63,937 nt of DNA from Aureococcus anophagefferens (GCF_000186865.1 NW_008705563.1:1662876-1726812); one strand, 5' to 3'. Counted from the first letter of the stretch, positions 46,286-61,200 are shown. The notes: generated by a model from the letters alone, not told the origin. Numbers and translations are program-made.

Positions 46286-49200
46286 ATGCGTGGTGCGCTC
46301 CGCGGCGCCGTCGCCTGCGCCTTGGTGGCGCGCGTCGCCGCCGCCGTCGCGGACGGACGCGCCGCGGCCGCGGGCGGCGCGGACCGCGCCGCCGGGTCGC
46401 TCGAGCAGCGCCGCAGGTTGCAACCCAGACAGCAAATCATCGGCGCACTACTGAGCGGCAACAGCACGAACAGCACGAACGGCACGTACAGCACGAACGG
46501 CACCTTCCCCTCCTCCTCCTTCTCCTACAGCTACGACGGCTCGTACTCCTACTCGTACTCCTACGGCGCCAGCTACTCGTACGCGAGCTCGTACTCCTAC
46601 GACACGTGCGACGTCGCCGACGTCGACGGCGTGACGGCCGCGGGCCAGTCCGGGTACTACTACGACGCGGCGGTCGATTACTCGGCGGCCGCGACGCTCG
46701 ACGGCGACGCGGACACCGTCGCGTCCGGCGTCCCGCGGCCGCGACGACGTTCGAGAGATGTCGACCGGAAAAACGACGAAAAATCGTTACCGCTGCATTT
46801 GGTAGGTCACGTTCAACGGGGGGTGGTGGAGTGCCGAGGACGACGTCGATTCCAACTGGCTCGCCTACGACTTGGTCTCCGGCGGCTCCGAATGCCGGGC
46901 CTACTCGGACTGCAGCTGCTCGGACGGCCAGTTCTGCAACTTCGACTACGACACCTACGGCGGGTGCGAGTCCTGCGACAACCACGCCGACGAGTCGTCG
47001 TGCTACAGCGACGGCCTCCCCTCCGACGGCGAGGAGGACTGCGTCAATTGCTGCTTCGGCGACACGTCCTCCGAGGTCACGGTGGCCTCCGTGTGCTTGA
47101 TCTGGAAGGAGTACAACGGCGCCGCGGCGGGCGCCGCGCTCGTGCGCCTCGACTCGTCGACGGACGGCGCCAACTGGGTCGAGGGCGCCGAATACGGCGA
47201 GGCCGACGGCGTCGTCAAGGCGAACATCGACACGTCGGAGCTCGCCGCGCTCGACTTCGCCGACACGTGCTTCGACGTCGAGCCCGTGACGAGCCGCTAC
47301 GTGCGGCTCTACCTCTCGAGCCCGCACCTCTCGCAGTACGTCGCCGTCGCGGAGGTCGCGTTCCAGGAGTGCGAGGAAGCCTCCAGCTACTCCTACTCCT
47401 ACGCCGCCTCCTACAGCTACGACGACGACGGCACGTGCGAGACCGCGCTCGCCGACTCCTCTTGCTCCGACTACTGCAGCGGGGAAGACGGCATGAGCTA
47501 TTCCAACTCGAACGGCGCGGAAGAGTGCACGTGTGGCTCCGGGAAGTGCTGCTCCGACGCGAACCCGGAAGACTGCGTCTCGAACGACGGCGACGGCTCC
47601 TACAGCTACTCCTACAGCCACGCCAAGTCCTACTCGTACGCGAGCTCGTACTCCTACGACACGTGCGACGTCGCCGACGTCGACGGCGTGACGGCCGCGG
47701 GCCAGTCCGGGTACTACTACGACGCGGCGGTCGATTACTCGGCGGCCGCGACGCTCGACGGCGACGCGGACACCGTCGCGTCCGGCGTCCCGCGGCCGCG
47801 ACGACGTTCGAGAGATGTTGACCGGAAAAACAACGAAACCGCTGCATTTGGTAGGTCGCGTTCAACGGGGGGTGGTGGAGTGCCGAGGACGACGTCGATT
47901 CCAACTGGCTCGCCTACGACTTGGTCTCCGGCGGCTCCGAATGCCGGGCCTACTCGGACTGCAGCTGCTCGGACGGCCAGTTCTGCAACTTCGACTACGA
48001 CACCTACGGCGGGTGCGAGTCCTGCGACAACCACGCCGACGAGTCGTCGTGCTACAGCGACGGCCTCCCCTCCGACGGCGAGGAGGACTGCGTCAATTGC
48101 TGCTTCGGCGACACGTCCTCCGAGGTCACGGTGGCCTCCGTGTGCTTGATCTGGAAGGAGTACAACGGCGCCGCGGCGGGCGCCGCGCTCGTGCGCCTCG
48201 ACTCGTCGACGGACGGCGCCAACTGGGTCGAGGGCGCCGAATACGGCGAGGCCGACGGCGTCGTCAAGGCGAACATCGACACGTCGGAGCTCGCCGCGCT
48301 CGACTTCGCCGACACGTGCTTCGACGTCGAGCCCGTGACGAGCCGCTACGTGCGGCTCTACCTCTCGAGCCCAAACCTCGCGCAGTACGTCGCCGTCGCG
48401 GAGGTCGCGTTCCAGGAGTGCGAGGAGGCCTCCAGCTACTCCTACTCCTACTCGTACGACGACAGCTACTCCTACTCCTACTCGTACGACGACAGCTACT
48501 CCTACTCATCGGCGGAGTACACGAGCGTCGGCACGGTGCGTCGCCCGACCCGCCGCCGCGCGCGCCGCCCGCGGCCGCCACCTCGCCCGACCCGGCCGCG
48601 CGCGCCGCTCGCGCCCGCCACCTCGCGCGCGCGTGCGCGCCGCGCGTGCACGCGCCCGCGCCGCGCGCAGGGCATCTGCGAGAACGCCGACGACAGCGAG
48701 TCCTTTCTCGTTTCCTATTTGGACGAGAACTTCGGATCTCTCCCCGACACGTACTCGACGACGGGGAGCGAGGACTGGTACGACAACGGCCCGACGTGGC
48801 CGAGCGCCTTCTGCCATTGCCAGTCCGTGGCCAACTGCTACGCCGTCTGCGCCGCCATCCCGGACTGCGCCTACTTCTCCGTGTCGGAGACGTACGACTG
48901 CTACGGATGCTTCATCGGTAAGACGTGCGCGACGCGGGTGGAATCTTATACCGACTTCGAGAGCTACCAGATGACGACGCCGACGACGCCGCAGCCGACG
49001 GTGACGACGCCGCGGCCGACGGTGACGCCGCTGCCGACGTCGAACTTCTTCGAGGGCACGCTCGTCGCGCACTACTCCTTCGACGACGGCACGGCCGCCG
49101 AGGCGAGCAACAGCAGCCTCGACGGGACGCTCGCCGGCGCGAGCCCCCCTGGATACACGGGTCCGATCCCGACGACGGGTCCCGACGGAAGCGGCGCGCT

Positions 49201-52200
49201 CCTCTTCAACGGCGACGACTCCGTCGTGTTCCCGGCGGCGGTGACGGCGGACATCCTCGGGAACAGCACGCGGACGCTGTGCTTGTGGGCATTGATCGAC
49301 GAGTGGGACGGCGGCACGCTTTTCTCGTACGACTCGAACTTCGATTCGAAACGATTCGCCTTCATGACCGAAACGACGGCCGGCGAGTTCGGGCTGCTCG
49401 GGTGGGGCGACTACTACGACTTCCGGGACGTCGCGGTGTCCGGCTCCGACGACGGCGACTGGCACCACTACTGCCACACGTACAACGGAACGGACTGGCT
49501 GCTGTACTTCGATGCGACGCTGGTTCACACGGAGACCGTGGCCCTGGACACTGGCCCCCAGAACCCTTTGACGCTCGGAGTGCGGGTAAACAGCAACTCC
49601 TACAGCGGCTACCTCAGCGGCTCCATCGACGAGGTCTACATCTACGCGAGCGCGCTCGACGCGGCGTCGATCGAGGTGCTCTACGACGACGCCGTGACGC
49701 TGCAGCCGACGGTGACGCCGCTGCCGACGCACGTGTCGCACTCGACGCTCGTCGCGTACTACTCCTTCGACAACGGGACGGCCGCGGACGACTACGGGAG
49801 CCTCGACGGGACGCTCAGCGGCGCTATCCCGACGACGGGTCGCGACGGAAGCGGCGCGCTCCTCTTCGACGGGAACCAAAACGTCGAGTTCCCGGCGGCG
49901 GTGACGGCGGACATCCTCGGGAGCAGCGCGCGGACACTGTGCTTGTGGGCATTGATCGACGAGTGGGACGGCGGCGCGCTCTTCTCGTACAACTCGAACG
50001 ACGCTGCGCAACGATTCGCCTTCGCGACGGAGACGACGGCCGGCGAGTTCGTGCTGAAGGGGGGCAGCGTGAGCTACGAGTTCGGGGACATCGCGGCATC
50101 CGGGTCCGACGACGGCGACTGGCACCACTACTGCCACACGTACGACGGATCGGCGTGGACGCTGTACTTTGACGCGACGCTGGTTCACACCGAGACCGTG
50201 GCCCTCGACACCGGCTCAGACAACCCGTTGACGCTCGGAGTACGCATAGGGACGGCAGGCTACGCCGACTACCTCAGCGGCTCCATCGACGAGCTCTACA
50301 TCTACGCGAGCGCGCTCGACGATGCGTCGATCCAGGTGCTCTACGACGCCGTGACGCTGCTGCCGACGGTGACGCCGCTGCCGACGCACGTGTCGCACTC
50401 GACGCTCGTCGCGTACTACTCCTTCGACGACGGCACGGCCGCCGAGGACAGCGACGGCAGCCTCGACGGGACGCTCGCCGGCGCGATCCCGACGACGGGC
50501 CCCGACGGGAGCGCCGCGCTCCTCTTCGACGGCGACGACTCCGTCGAGTTCCCGGCGGCGGTGACGGCGGACATCCTCGGGAGCAGCGCGCGGACACTGT
50601 GCTTGTGGGCATTGATCGACGAGTGGGACGGCGGCACGCTCTTCTCGTACAACTCGAACGCGGATTCGAAACGATTCGCCTTCGCGACGGAGACCACGGC
50701 CGGCGAGTTCGTGCTGATGGGGTACGGCGCGAGCTACGAGTTCGGGGACATCGCGGCATCCGGGTCCGACGACGGCGACTGGCACCACTACTGCCACACG
50801 TACGACGGATCGGCGTGGACGCTGTACTTTGACGCGACGCTGGTTCACACCGAGACCGTGGCCCTCGACACCGGCTCCGACAACCCGCTGACGCTCGGAG
50901 TACGCTTAGGGGCGGCAGGCTACGCCGGCTACCTCAGCGGCTCCATCGACGAGCTCTACATCTACGCGAGCGCGCTCGACGATGCGTCGATCCAGGTGCT
51001 CTACGACGCTGTGACGCCGCAGCCGACGCCGGCGCCGCCGACGCCTCGGCCGACGCACGTCTCCTCCTCCACGCTGGTCTCGTACTACTCCTTCGACGAC
51101 GGCACGGCCGCCGACGACTACGGCGCCTACGACGGGACGATCAGCGGCGCGACGGCGACGACGGGCTGGAGCGGAAGAGCGCTGGCCTTCGACGGGACGG
51201 ACGACAAGGTCGAGTTCGCCGCCGCGCTCACCGGCGGGCTCGGCGGCGCCGCGCCGCGGTCCGTGTGCCTCTGGGCGCGCGTCGACGCGTACGCCGGCTA
51301 CCTCTTCACCTACGGCACCTGGTACGAAGCGATGGAGTTCGGCCTCACGCCGGTGGCCGACGGCACCACCCAGACGGTCTTCTACGGCAACGAGTTCACC
51401 GTCGGCACGCCGGGCAACGGCGACGGCGAGTGGCACCACTACTGCCTGACCTACGACGGGTCCGACTGGGCCCTGTTCTACGACGGGGACGAGGTCGACG
51501 GCGGGACGCTCGCTCTGTCTACCGGCGCCGACATCCCGTTCACGATCGGGGCCCGCTCCGCGCAGCAGTACCTCACGGGCGCCGTCGACGAGGTCTACGT
51601 CTACTCGAGCGCGCTCGACCTAGCCGAGGTCCAGGTCCTCTCCGGCGCCGCGGCCCTCTCGTACTCCTACGCCGAGTCCTACAGCTACTCGTACGCCCTC
51701 TCGTACTCCTACGCGGAGTCCTACAGCTACTCGTACGCCCTCTCGTACTCCTACGCCGGGTCCTACAGCTACGCCGACGCCGGGTCCTACAGCTACTCCT
51801 ACTCCTACGACTCCTACAGCTACTCCTACTCCTACGACTCCTCCAGCTACTCCTACTCCTACAGCTACGCGCCGGCGTCCTACAGCTACTCGTACAGCGA
51901 CTCGTACAGCTACTCGTACGACGGCAGCTACTCGTACTCGGCGGGCGCCGAGGACGGCGACGAGGACGAGGACGGCGAGAAAGCGACGGCGGCGCCGACG
52001 CCCACGCGCACGCGCGCGACGGTGTCGTCGTCGGTCTACTTTTCGGGCCTCGCGCCCGCGGACGTCAACGGGGACGACGACGTGCGCGCGGCCATCGCGG
52101 GGGCGATCCACTACGGGTCGTCGCAGCTCTTCGAGGAGGTGTCGGACGTCGCCGCCGTCGACGACGACGACGACGACGGCGAGGGCGCCTGCCTCTGCGG

Positions 52201-55200
52201 CGCCGGCGTCAGCTTCGACGCGGACTTGCAGGTCTGGGACGATGGCCGCACCTGCGGCAGCGAGGTCGACTGGGCGTGTAGCGGCGACCTCGACGACGCG
52301 GATCAGGCCGGAGCCGACTACATGGCGTCGGTCTGCTGCGGCAACGAGGACGAGGACGGTCAGGACCGCCGCCGGCTCGAGGACTCGGGCGACTACGCCG
52401 AGGTGTCGTTCTCCGCGGCCGTCGTCGCGGCGGACGCGGCCGCCGCCGAGGCCGCCGCGGCCGACGCGCTCGCGGCGCTCGAGGACGCCGTGGAGAGCGG
52501 CGCGTTCGACGAGTACCTCGCCTCCATCGCCGCGAAGCTCTCCGACGCCGCCGCGGCGGCCGTGGCGGCCGCGTCGGTCGACGGAGACGCGACGAAGGCC
52601 GCGCTCGAGGCCGCGAAGATCGGCGTGGCCTACCTGTCGCCCGCGCCGACGGCGACCGCCGCGCCGACGGTCCAGTGCGCCGGCGGGACGCTCTACGGGT
52701 CCTACGCGACGCTCTTCGAGGTCGCCGAGGGCTCGCTCCTCGTCGCGGCCGGCGACGTCGACGGCGACGGCGACGACGACGTCGTCGGCGGCGACGACGA
52801 CTCCATGGCCGTCTTCTGGCTCGAGAACGACGGCGCCTACGCCCGCGGGGGCGCGGCCGTCGCCTACGTGACGACGGTGGCGGCGGGCGACGACCTCGTC
52901 GCCGTCGCCGTCGACGGCGGCGGCGACGGCGGCGCCGTCGTCCTCGCCGGCGTCGCCGGGTCGTCGGACGCGATCGCCTACGTCGAGGGCGCGGCGACGA
53001 CCGACGCCATCGCCTGGAGCGCGAGCGACGTCGGGTCCGTCGCGGGCGTGCCCGAGTCGCTCGTCGCCGTCGACGTCGACGGCGACGGCGACGTCGACGT
53101 GCTCGCCGCGGAGTGCGCCGCGGGCGTCGCCTACTACGAGGCGACGGGCGCCGGTTCGACGGGCCAGCGCCAGTTCGTCCGGACGGCCGTGGACGCGCGC
53201 GAGGGCTACTGCGCCCGGGCCGTCGCCGCGGGCGAGCTCGACGGCGCCGTCGCGGGCGCGCTCGCGTCCTTCGAGCTCGAGGTCGGCGACGACGGCACCG
53301 ACGGCGTCTCGGACGTCGCCGCGTACTACGTTCTGGAGGACGGCGCCTTCGGCGCGCCGGCCGTGCTCTTCGAGGACGGCGGCGGCCTCGGCGACGTCGG
53401 CCTCCACGACGTCGACGGCGACGGCGACCTCGACGCCGTCTTCGTCGAGGTCTACGCGGGCGCGCTCAGCGTCGTACCGGGGCCCCTCGCCGCGGGCGCG
53501 ACGCGGAGCTACGTCGCGTCGGGCCTCGGCTGGCCCGCGCGCTTCGACGCGCGCGACGTCGACGGCGACGGGAGCCTGGACCTCGTGCTCGCGCGCTACG
53601 AGGGCGCGGTCTCCTACTTTGCGAACGTCGACGGCGACGGCTCGGCCTGGACCGAGGTCGCCGTCGGCGACGGCGGCACGCGCGTCGTCGCGCGCGACTT
53701 CGACGGCGACGGCGTCGCGGACGTCGTCGCCGCGGCGGAGGGCGCGGGCTATTTGTACTACGGCGGCGAGGCCTGCGTGTCGGACTCGAAGGCGCCGACG
53801 CCGGTCCCGAGCCCCGCGCCGAGCGGCTGCGCGACGGGCTGCGCCGACGAGAAGGACCAGAGCGACTACCGCGGGGCCGTCGCCGAGACCGCCGCGGGCG
53901 TCAAGTGCCAGTACTGGACGTCGCAGGAGCCCACCAAGCACGCCTACTCCCCCGACGACTACCCGGACGCGGGCCTCGGCGACCACAACTTCTGCCGCAA
54001 CCCCGACGGCGACGGCGGCGGGGCCTGGTGCGTCAACGGCGAGGGCACGCAGCCGGAATGGGACTACTGCGACGTGCCCTACTGCGAGGAGGTCGGCGGC
54101 GCGCTCTGCCCGCCGACGGCCGCGCCGTCGACGGCCGCGCCGTCGCCGCGGCCGACGCCGCGGCCGTCGCCGGCGCCGTCGCTGTCGCCCGCGCCGACGG
54201 CCGCCTGCGCGGCGGCCGCGACCTTCGGGTCGCCGCGGCTCCTCGACGGCGCGCTCAACGGGTCCTACGCCGTCGCCGTCGCGGACCTCGACGGCGACGC
54301 GGACCTCGACGTCGTCGCGGGCGGCACCGAGCCCCCCGGCGACCTCGCCTGGTACGCGAACGACGGCGCCGTCTACGACGCGTGCGGGGTGCCGCCGGAG
54401 GCCTGCGTCTTCCCCTTCGTCTACGCGAAGACGTCCTACGAGGCCTGCACGTACGACTACGCGGACGCGAACGGCCTCGCGTGGTGCGCGACGGCCGTCG
54501 ACGCCGACGGCGCCTTCGTCGAGGGCTCGGGCGACTACGCCTACTGCTACGCGGACTGCGCCGCCGCGAAGACGATCATCGGGTCCTACGAGGACCTCGT
54601 CGCCGTCGCGGCCGCGGACGTCGACGGCGACGGCGCCGCGGACCTCGCCGGCGCCGCGAAACTCCTCGAGAAGACCGACGACGTCGTCGCCTACGCGACG
54701 GGCCCCTTCGGCGGCGACGAAACGACCTTTGTCACCATCGCCTCCGGCGCGAAGGCCGAGGACCTCGCGGTCGTCGACGTCGACGGCGACGCGGACCTCG
54801 ACGTCCTCGCGGCCAACTGCGGCGACTCGGCGGACTCGGGGGGCGTCGGCGTCTCCTACTACGAGCAGATCGCCGGGACGGCCGGCGGCGCGCCGGCCTT
54901 CGAGAGGACCGACTTCGGCGAGGCGTCCATCCGCGGCGCCTACTTCGCCTGCGCGTTCCGCCTCACGGCCGCCGACGCCGACGGCGACGGCGACGTCGAC
55001 GTCGCCGTCGTCTACCGCGTCATCTACGGGGACGAGGGCGCCGACGGCTCCGTCGAGACCTACGAGGACGACGCCATGTTCGGCTACTTCTTCGCCAACG
55101 GCACCTTCTCCGGCGGGCTCGTGGCGTCGGGCCTCGGCACGGTCTGGGCCCTCGCGTCGGGCGACGTCGACGGCGACGGCGACGTCGACATCGTCTACGC

Positions 55201-58200
55201 GAACGCGGACACGGGCGACGTCGCCTACGTCGCGAACAACGGCAGCCAGTTCGCCTACGGCGGCGTCGTCGCCTCGGGGCTCGACCTGCCCTACGCCGTC
55301 GACGTCGCGGACCTCGACGGCGACGGCGACGGCGACGTGCTCGTCGGCGTCTACGGGACGGCGACGGCCTGGTACGAGTCCGACGCGGGCGTCGCCTGGG
55401 AGCGCCACGACGTCGAGACGACCTACGGCGGGCGCGCCGTCGCCGGGGACCTCGACGGCGACGGCGACCTCGACGTCGCCCTGACGGCGCACGCCTGGAG
55501 CGGCGTCGCCGTCGTCGAGGCGGCGCCCTGCCAGGAGGAGCCCACCGCGGCGCCGTCGTCGTCTCCGAGCGCGGCGCCCTCCTCGTCGCCGAGCGCCCTT
55601 CCGACGATCGCGCCGACGGCCTCCTACCTGCAAATCACGAGCATGGGCGGCGAAGCGTCGACGTGCGTCGCCTACGTCGAGTGCGAGCTTCTCTGGGTGT
55701 ACCGCGGCGACCCGAGCGCGTGCGAGACCCTGACCGCCGTCGTGGCCAACCTCAACGGGACCGTCATCGCCACGGACACCCAGGACAACACCGGCGAAGC
55801 CCTGCGGCCGTTTCCGGGCGACGCGGACGTGAACGAGTACACCCTGACGCTCACGTGCGACGGGGACGCCTCCGTGACCGATTCCATCTTTTTCCAGGTG
55901 TCGTACTCGCCCGCGCCGACGACGTCGCCGACGATCGCGCCGACGCCCGCGCCGTCGCCGTCGCCGTCGACGGCCCCGACGCCCGCGCCGAGCCTCGCGC
56001 CGTCGACCGCCGCCCCGACGGTCGCGCCGACGGCCTCCTACATAGAGATCACGAGCATGGGCGGCGAAGCGTCGACGTGCGTCCACTACGTCGAGTGCGA
56101 GCTTCTCTGGGTGTACCGCGGCGACCCGAGCGCGTGCAAGACCCTGACCGCCGTCGTGGCCACCCTCAACGGGACCGTCATCGCCACGGACACCCAGGAC
56201 AACACCGGCGAAGCCCTGCGGCCGTTTCCGGGCGACGCGGACGTGAACGAGTACACCCTGACGCTCACGTGCGACGGGGACGCCTCCGTGACCGATTCCA
56301 TCTTTTTCCAGGTGTCGTACTCGCCCGCGCCGACGACGTCGCCGACGATCGCGCCGACGCCCGCGCCGTCGCCGTCGCCGTCGACGGCGCCGACGCCCGC
56401 GCCGACGCCCGCGCCGACGTGGTGGGGCGCGAACTGCTCCGACTCGGAGAGCTGGCACAAGAAGGGCGCGCCGTCGAAGCACTGCGCCTGGGTCGCGGCG
56501 CTGCCGTCGCGGTGCGCCGTCGTCGGCGAGGACGACTCGCTCGCGTGGGAGGCCTGCGCGCGGTCCTGCGGCTGCAGCGACGCGCCCTCCAAGGCCCCGA
56601 CGCCCGCGCCGAGCCTCGCGCCGTCGACCGCCGCCCCGACGGTCGCGCCGACGGCCTCCTACATAGAGATCACGAGCCTGGGCGGCGAAGCGTCGACGTG
56701 CGTCCACTACGTCGAGTGCGAGCTTCTCTGGGTGTACCGCGGCGACCCGAGCGCGTGCGAGACCCTGACCGCCGTCGTGGCCGACCTGGACGGGAACATC
56801 ATCGGCGTGGTCGCCCAGGACAACACCGGCGAAACCCTCCAGCAGTTTCCGGGCGACGCGGACGTGAACGAGTACACCCTGACGCTCACGTGCGACGACG
56901 ACGCCTCCGTGACCGATTCCTTCTATTTCCAGGTGTCGTACACGCCCGCGCCGACGGCCGTGCCGACGACGAAGCCGAGCGCGGCGCCGACCACGGCCGC
57001 GCCGTCGGCGACGCCGTCGCTGGAGCCGTCGCCCTACCCGACGATGCTGCCGAGCCCCGCGCCGAGCGAGCTGCCCGCGCCCGCGCCGACGGCCTCCTAC
57101 ATAGAGATCACGAGCATGGGCGGCGGTTCGTCGACGTGCGTTCACTACGTCGAGTGCGAGCTTCTCTGGGTGTACCGTGGCGACCCGAGCGCGTGCGAGA
57201 CCCTGAGCGGCATCGTGGCCGACCTGGACGGGAACGTCATCGGCGCGGTCGTCGTGGACAACACTGGCGAAACCCTACAGCAGTTTCCGGGCGACGCGGA
57301 CGTGAACGAGTACACCCTGACGCTCTCGTGCAAAGACGACGCCTCCGTGACCGATTCCTTCTATTTCCAGGTGTCGTACACGCCCGCGCCGACGGCGACG
57401 CCGACGACGGCCGCGCCGTCGGCCGCGCCGACCGCGCGGCCGTCGACGCCGTCCCCGACGGCGACGCCGTCGACGCCGTCGCCGACGCCGACGCCGACGT
57501 CCGCCGCGCCGACGCGGACGCCGACGACGGGCCTCCCCGTGCCCGCGCCCACCGCGACCTTCGCGCCGAGCCACTTCTACGGCGCCAAGGTGTCGTCCGC
57601 GATCGTCCTCGCGGGCATGTCCGCGTCCGACTTCAGCATCGACCACGTCAAGGCCTTCAAGCGCGTCCTCGCGAGCGGCATCCTCTCGATGATCGACAGC
57701 GTCGGCGACATCCCCTCGGTCACGGCCGAGGACGCGCGGCGGCGGCGCCTCGCGGCGCTCGCGCGGCGCCGCGTCGGCGACGTGCGACACCGGCGCCTCG
57801 ACGAGTCCTCCGTGACCGTGCACTTCGACGTCGACGTCGACGTCGACGGCGACACGGACGTCGACACCGTCGTCGACGACTTCAGCAGCGAGCTCACGGA
57901 GGTCACGACCGCCGGCGACGACGGCACGTCGACCTTCGGCGCCGCGCTCGCCAACGAGGGCAACTTCAGCGCGGCGTCCGTGGACCAGGACGCGAGCCAC
58001 GAGGCCATCTCGATCCACACGGGCGGCTACCAGACGACGCACGCGCCGACGACGGCCGCGCCGTCGCTCGCGCCGACGACGCACGCGCCGTCGACGGCCG
58101 CGCCGACGACTGCGCGCCCGAGCCCGGGCCCGTCGCCGGCGCCGACGCCGGCGCCGAGTACGGCGGCGCCGTCGCCGGCCCCGTCGCCGCGGCCGTCCGC

Positions 58201-61200
58201 GGGCCCGACGCCCGCGCCGACGCCCGCGCCGGAGCCCGCGCCGAGCCCGCGGCCGACGCACATGCCCACGGTGCTCCCGGGCAACCCGACGCGCGTGCCC
58301 GTCCCCGCGCCGAGCCCCCTGCCGACGACGGCGCGGCCGACCTTCAAGCCGTCGTCCGCGCCGACGCCCGCGCCGTCGCGCGCGCCGACGGCCACGCCGA
58401 CGTCCGCGCCGACGATCACGCCGTGCTGGAAGCTCGACGTCCCGCCGCCGCCGGCCGTGGCGGCGGCGACGTTCACGTCCTCCGGCGCCGTCGTCCTCGT
58501 GGACCTCGACGCGAGGAGCGACCAGGGCGACGTCGCCGCGGGCGTCACCTTCGCCTGCGAGGACGTGCTTGACTTCCCGGACGTCGCGCTCGCGGAGTGC
58601 TTCTGGGTGAGCTCGGCGCAGCTCAGCGCCGAGGTGAACACGGCCCTGGCCATGCTGCCCGGGTCGAACCTGACGCTCCTCGAGGGGGCGCTGAAGCTCA
58701 AGTGCGAGGAGGGCGCGCGCTGCGACTGCTACAAGGCCAACAACGCGTCCACCGTCGCCGTCGACCCGCCCGAGGACCCCGACGCGCCCGTCGCCGTCTT
58801 CCAGGGCACCACGGTCGCCCCGGTCTGCGAGGCCGCGGGCCTCGACGTCGCCATGGACCAGTCGACGGGCTCCGGCGGCCGCGACTGGACGGGGCTCCAG
58901 TGGAACGTGTCCCTCGTCCCCAGCCGCGACGAGTCGCTGAACGTCACGGCGGCCCAGCGCGCCGCGGCGCTCGCGGCGCGCGAGGCCATGGAAACGCGGT
59001 CGAACGCGGAGGCTTGGGCGGGCATTTCGACGACGTTCCACGCGGACCAGGAGGAGCTCGAGGCGCTGACGACGGGCGGCTTCGACGGCCTCGGCCTCAC
59101 GCTCTTCCTCCGAAACTTCCTCTACGGCTCCTCGACGAGCGACGTCTATTCCGTCGCCCTGTCGTCCGAGACGCTGCCGTCCATCGTCGTCATCGGCGGG
59201 TACACGTCGACGGTGGCCGCGTCCAACGAACTCGCCGTGGAGGCCCAGGGCTACGCGACGTCCTGCGACGGGCGGTCCCTCGTGGACCGCAAGGTCTCCT
59301 ACAGCTGGGCGCTCTACGCCGTCGACGACGCCGGGGGGCTGACGCCGGAGACGGGCGCGAACTTCGCGAACAACCCGCGCTACTACAAGCGGGAGGCGTA
59401 CTGGGCGCCGGGCGGCGCGAGCTACGTCGCGCTCGTCACGGTCACGGACGAGCAGATCGGCTCCAACGCGACGGCGTCCGTGTCCATCGACGTCTCCCGC
59501 GGCGGCGTCCAGGCGCTCATCGAGGGCGGCGACCGGCTCCTGAGCGCGACGGAGGTCTTCGCGGTCGACGGCTCCGCGTCCTACGACGAGGACCTGCCCC
59601 AGGGCGACTGCGACGACGTCGCGGGCAGCTGCGGCACGGGCGCGGCCGTGGGCCTCGCCTTCGCCTGGAACTGCACGGCGCTCGAGGGCGCGTCCCCGGA
59701 CTGCGGCGTCGACCTGCCGCCGGACGAGGTGTTGAGCGTCGACGGCGCCGCGCTCGGCGCGGGCACCTACGAGTTCGCCCTCGTCGTGTCGAGCGGCGGG
59801 CGCCGCGACGGCACGTCCGTGACGCTGGAGGTCGTCGCCGCGGACCCCGCGCGCGTCGTCGTTTCCGGCTTCGCGACGAAGGTCAACAGCGCCGTGAAGC
59901 AGACGATCCTAGGCATCATCGAGCCCCCGGACGGCGTCGGCAGCATCGGCACGCTGAACACGACCTGGACCGTCGTCGAGGGCGAGCTCGCCGGCGGCGT
60001 GGCCCTCGGCGACGCCGCGGCGACGGCCGTGGCCATTCAAGGCGACCTCGCGGCCGCGCGGTACCACGACCTCGTGCTCGTCGCCGAGTCGCTCGTCGCC
60101 GGCGCGACCTACAAGTTCATGCTCGAGGCGACGGCGTCGGGCGACGCGCCGGCGGCCTGGTCGTCGCGCGGCTTCTCGACGGTCACCGTCGAGGTCGCGC
60201 GGCCGCCCTCGGGCGGCGTCATCGCCGGCGGGCCGACGTCGGGCGTCGCGCTGGAGACGACGTTCAGCTTCGAGGCGCGCTACTGGGTCGGCGACAATCT
60301 ACCGCTGCGCTACGGCTTCGCGACGCCCAAGGAGATTTTGAAGATCGCGTCCGCGGACACGAAGCTCCAGGCGACCGTGCTCGCGGAGAGCGTCAACGAC
60401 GACCCGAGCCTGCGGGACTACGGCACGAACCACACGACGGTCGCCGTCGTCGCCGTCGACGCCGTCGGCGCGCGCAACGGCAACTTCATGACCGTGGAGG
60501 TCCGCGCGTCGTCGCTGAGCGGCGAGGCGCTCGCGAACGTCACGGACCGGCTCCTGGCCGAGGCCTTCGCGTCCGACGACCTGAGCGCGATCTGCAGCGC
60601 CGTGTCCGCGACGTCGGGCGCCGCGGCCAACGACACGGCGCTCCTGGACACGCTCGTCGGGTCTTTGGCGTCCGCGACGGCGTCCTACCTCGACGCGGAC
60701 GAGACGCTCATCGAGCAGACGGCCGCCGCGCTCGTCGGCCCCGTGGCCAACGCCAAGGCCCTGAGCGGCGACACGGCCTTCGAGGCGCTGGACCTCGCGG
60801 CGACGCTCGTGAGCTCGCTCGTGGCCGCGGGCTTGGGCGGCGGCGCGTCGACGACGACGCAGTCCTTCGGCGCCGTCGTGTCGTCCATGCTCTCGAGCTC
60901 GCTCTTCAAGTCGCCGGCGGCGGCGGCGGGCACGGGCAACGCGACGCGGCGCGCGGCGACGGCCGCGCCGGGCTCGACGGCCGCGCCGACGGCCGCGCCG
61001 ACGGCCGCGCCCAAGTCGGCGTCGCAGACGATCATGGCCATCGTCGACGACTTGGGGGTCGCGCAGCTCGACACGCTCATCGCCAACGAGGCCGCCGTCG
61101 GCGTCACCGCCGACGACTACAGCTCCGCGAACCAGGTCGCGTCGACGGCCGACGGCGACGCCGCGACGCTCGACCTCGGGCCGTCCCTGGGCCTGGCCTC

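Noticed and set aside
48921..48968. Possible GTAAGA...CAG intron in the PAN-like module
   Set aside because: The unspliced frame keeps the Cys pattern (CYGCFIGKTC) and a coherent sequence, so I left it as exon.
51655..51945. Possible CRISPR-like or satellite array
   Set aside because: The periodicity is codon-based (Ser-Tyr) inside an open frame, with no unique spacers.
56420..56590. ShK-like module read as a toxin
   Set aside because: It is one small Cys-rich module inside a giant membrane protein; such modules are common in stramenopile surface proteins and do not imply toxicity.
51620..57145. 1,841-codon minus-strand open frame
   Set aside because: Antisense shadow of the repeat-rich giant gene; apparent repeats mirror the sense repeats.
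52675..58572. 1,965-codon plus-strand open frame in the giant gene
   Set aside because: It is out of frame with the VCBS, kringle and fibronectin-II motifs and is almost all Arg/Gly/Asp/Ala. Shadow.
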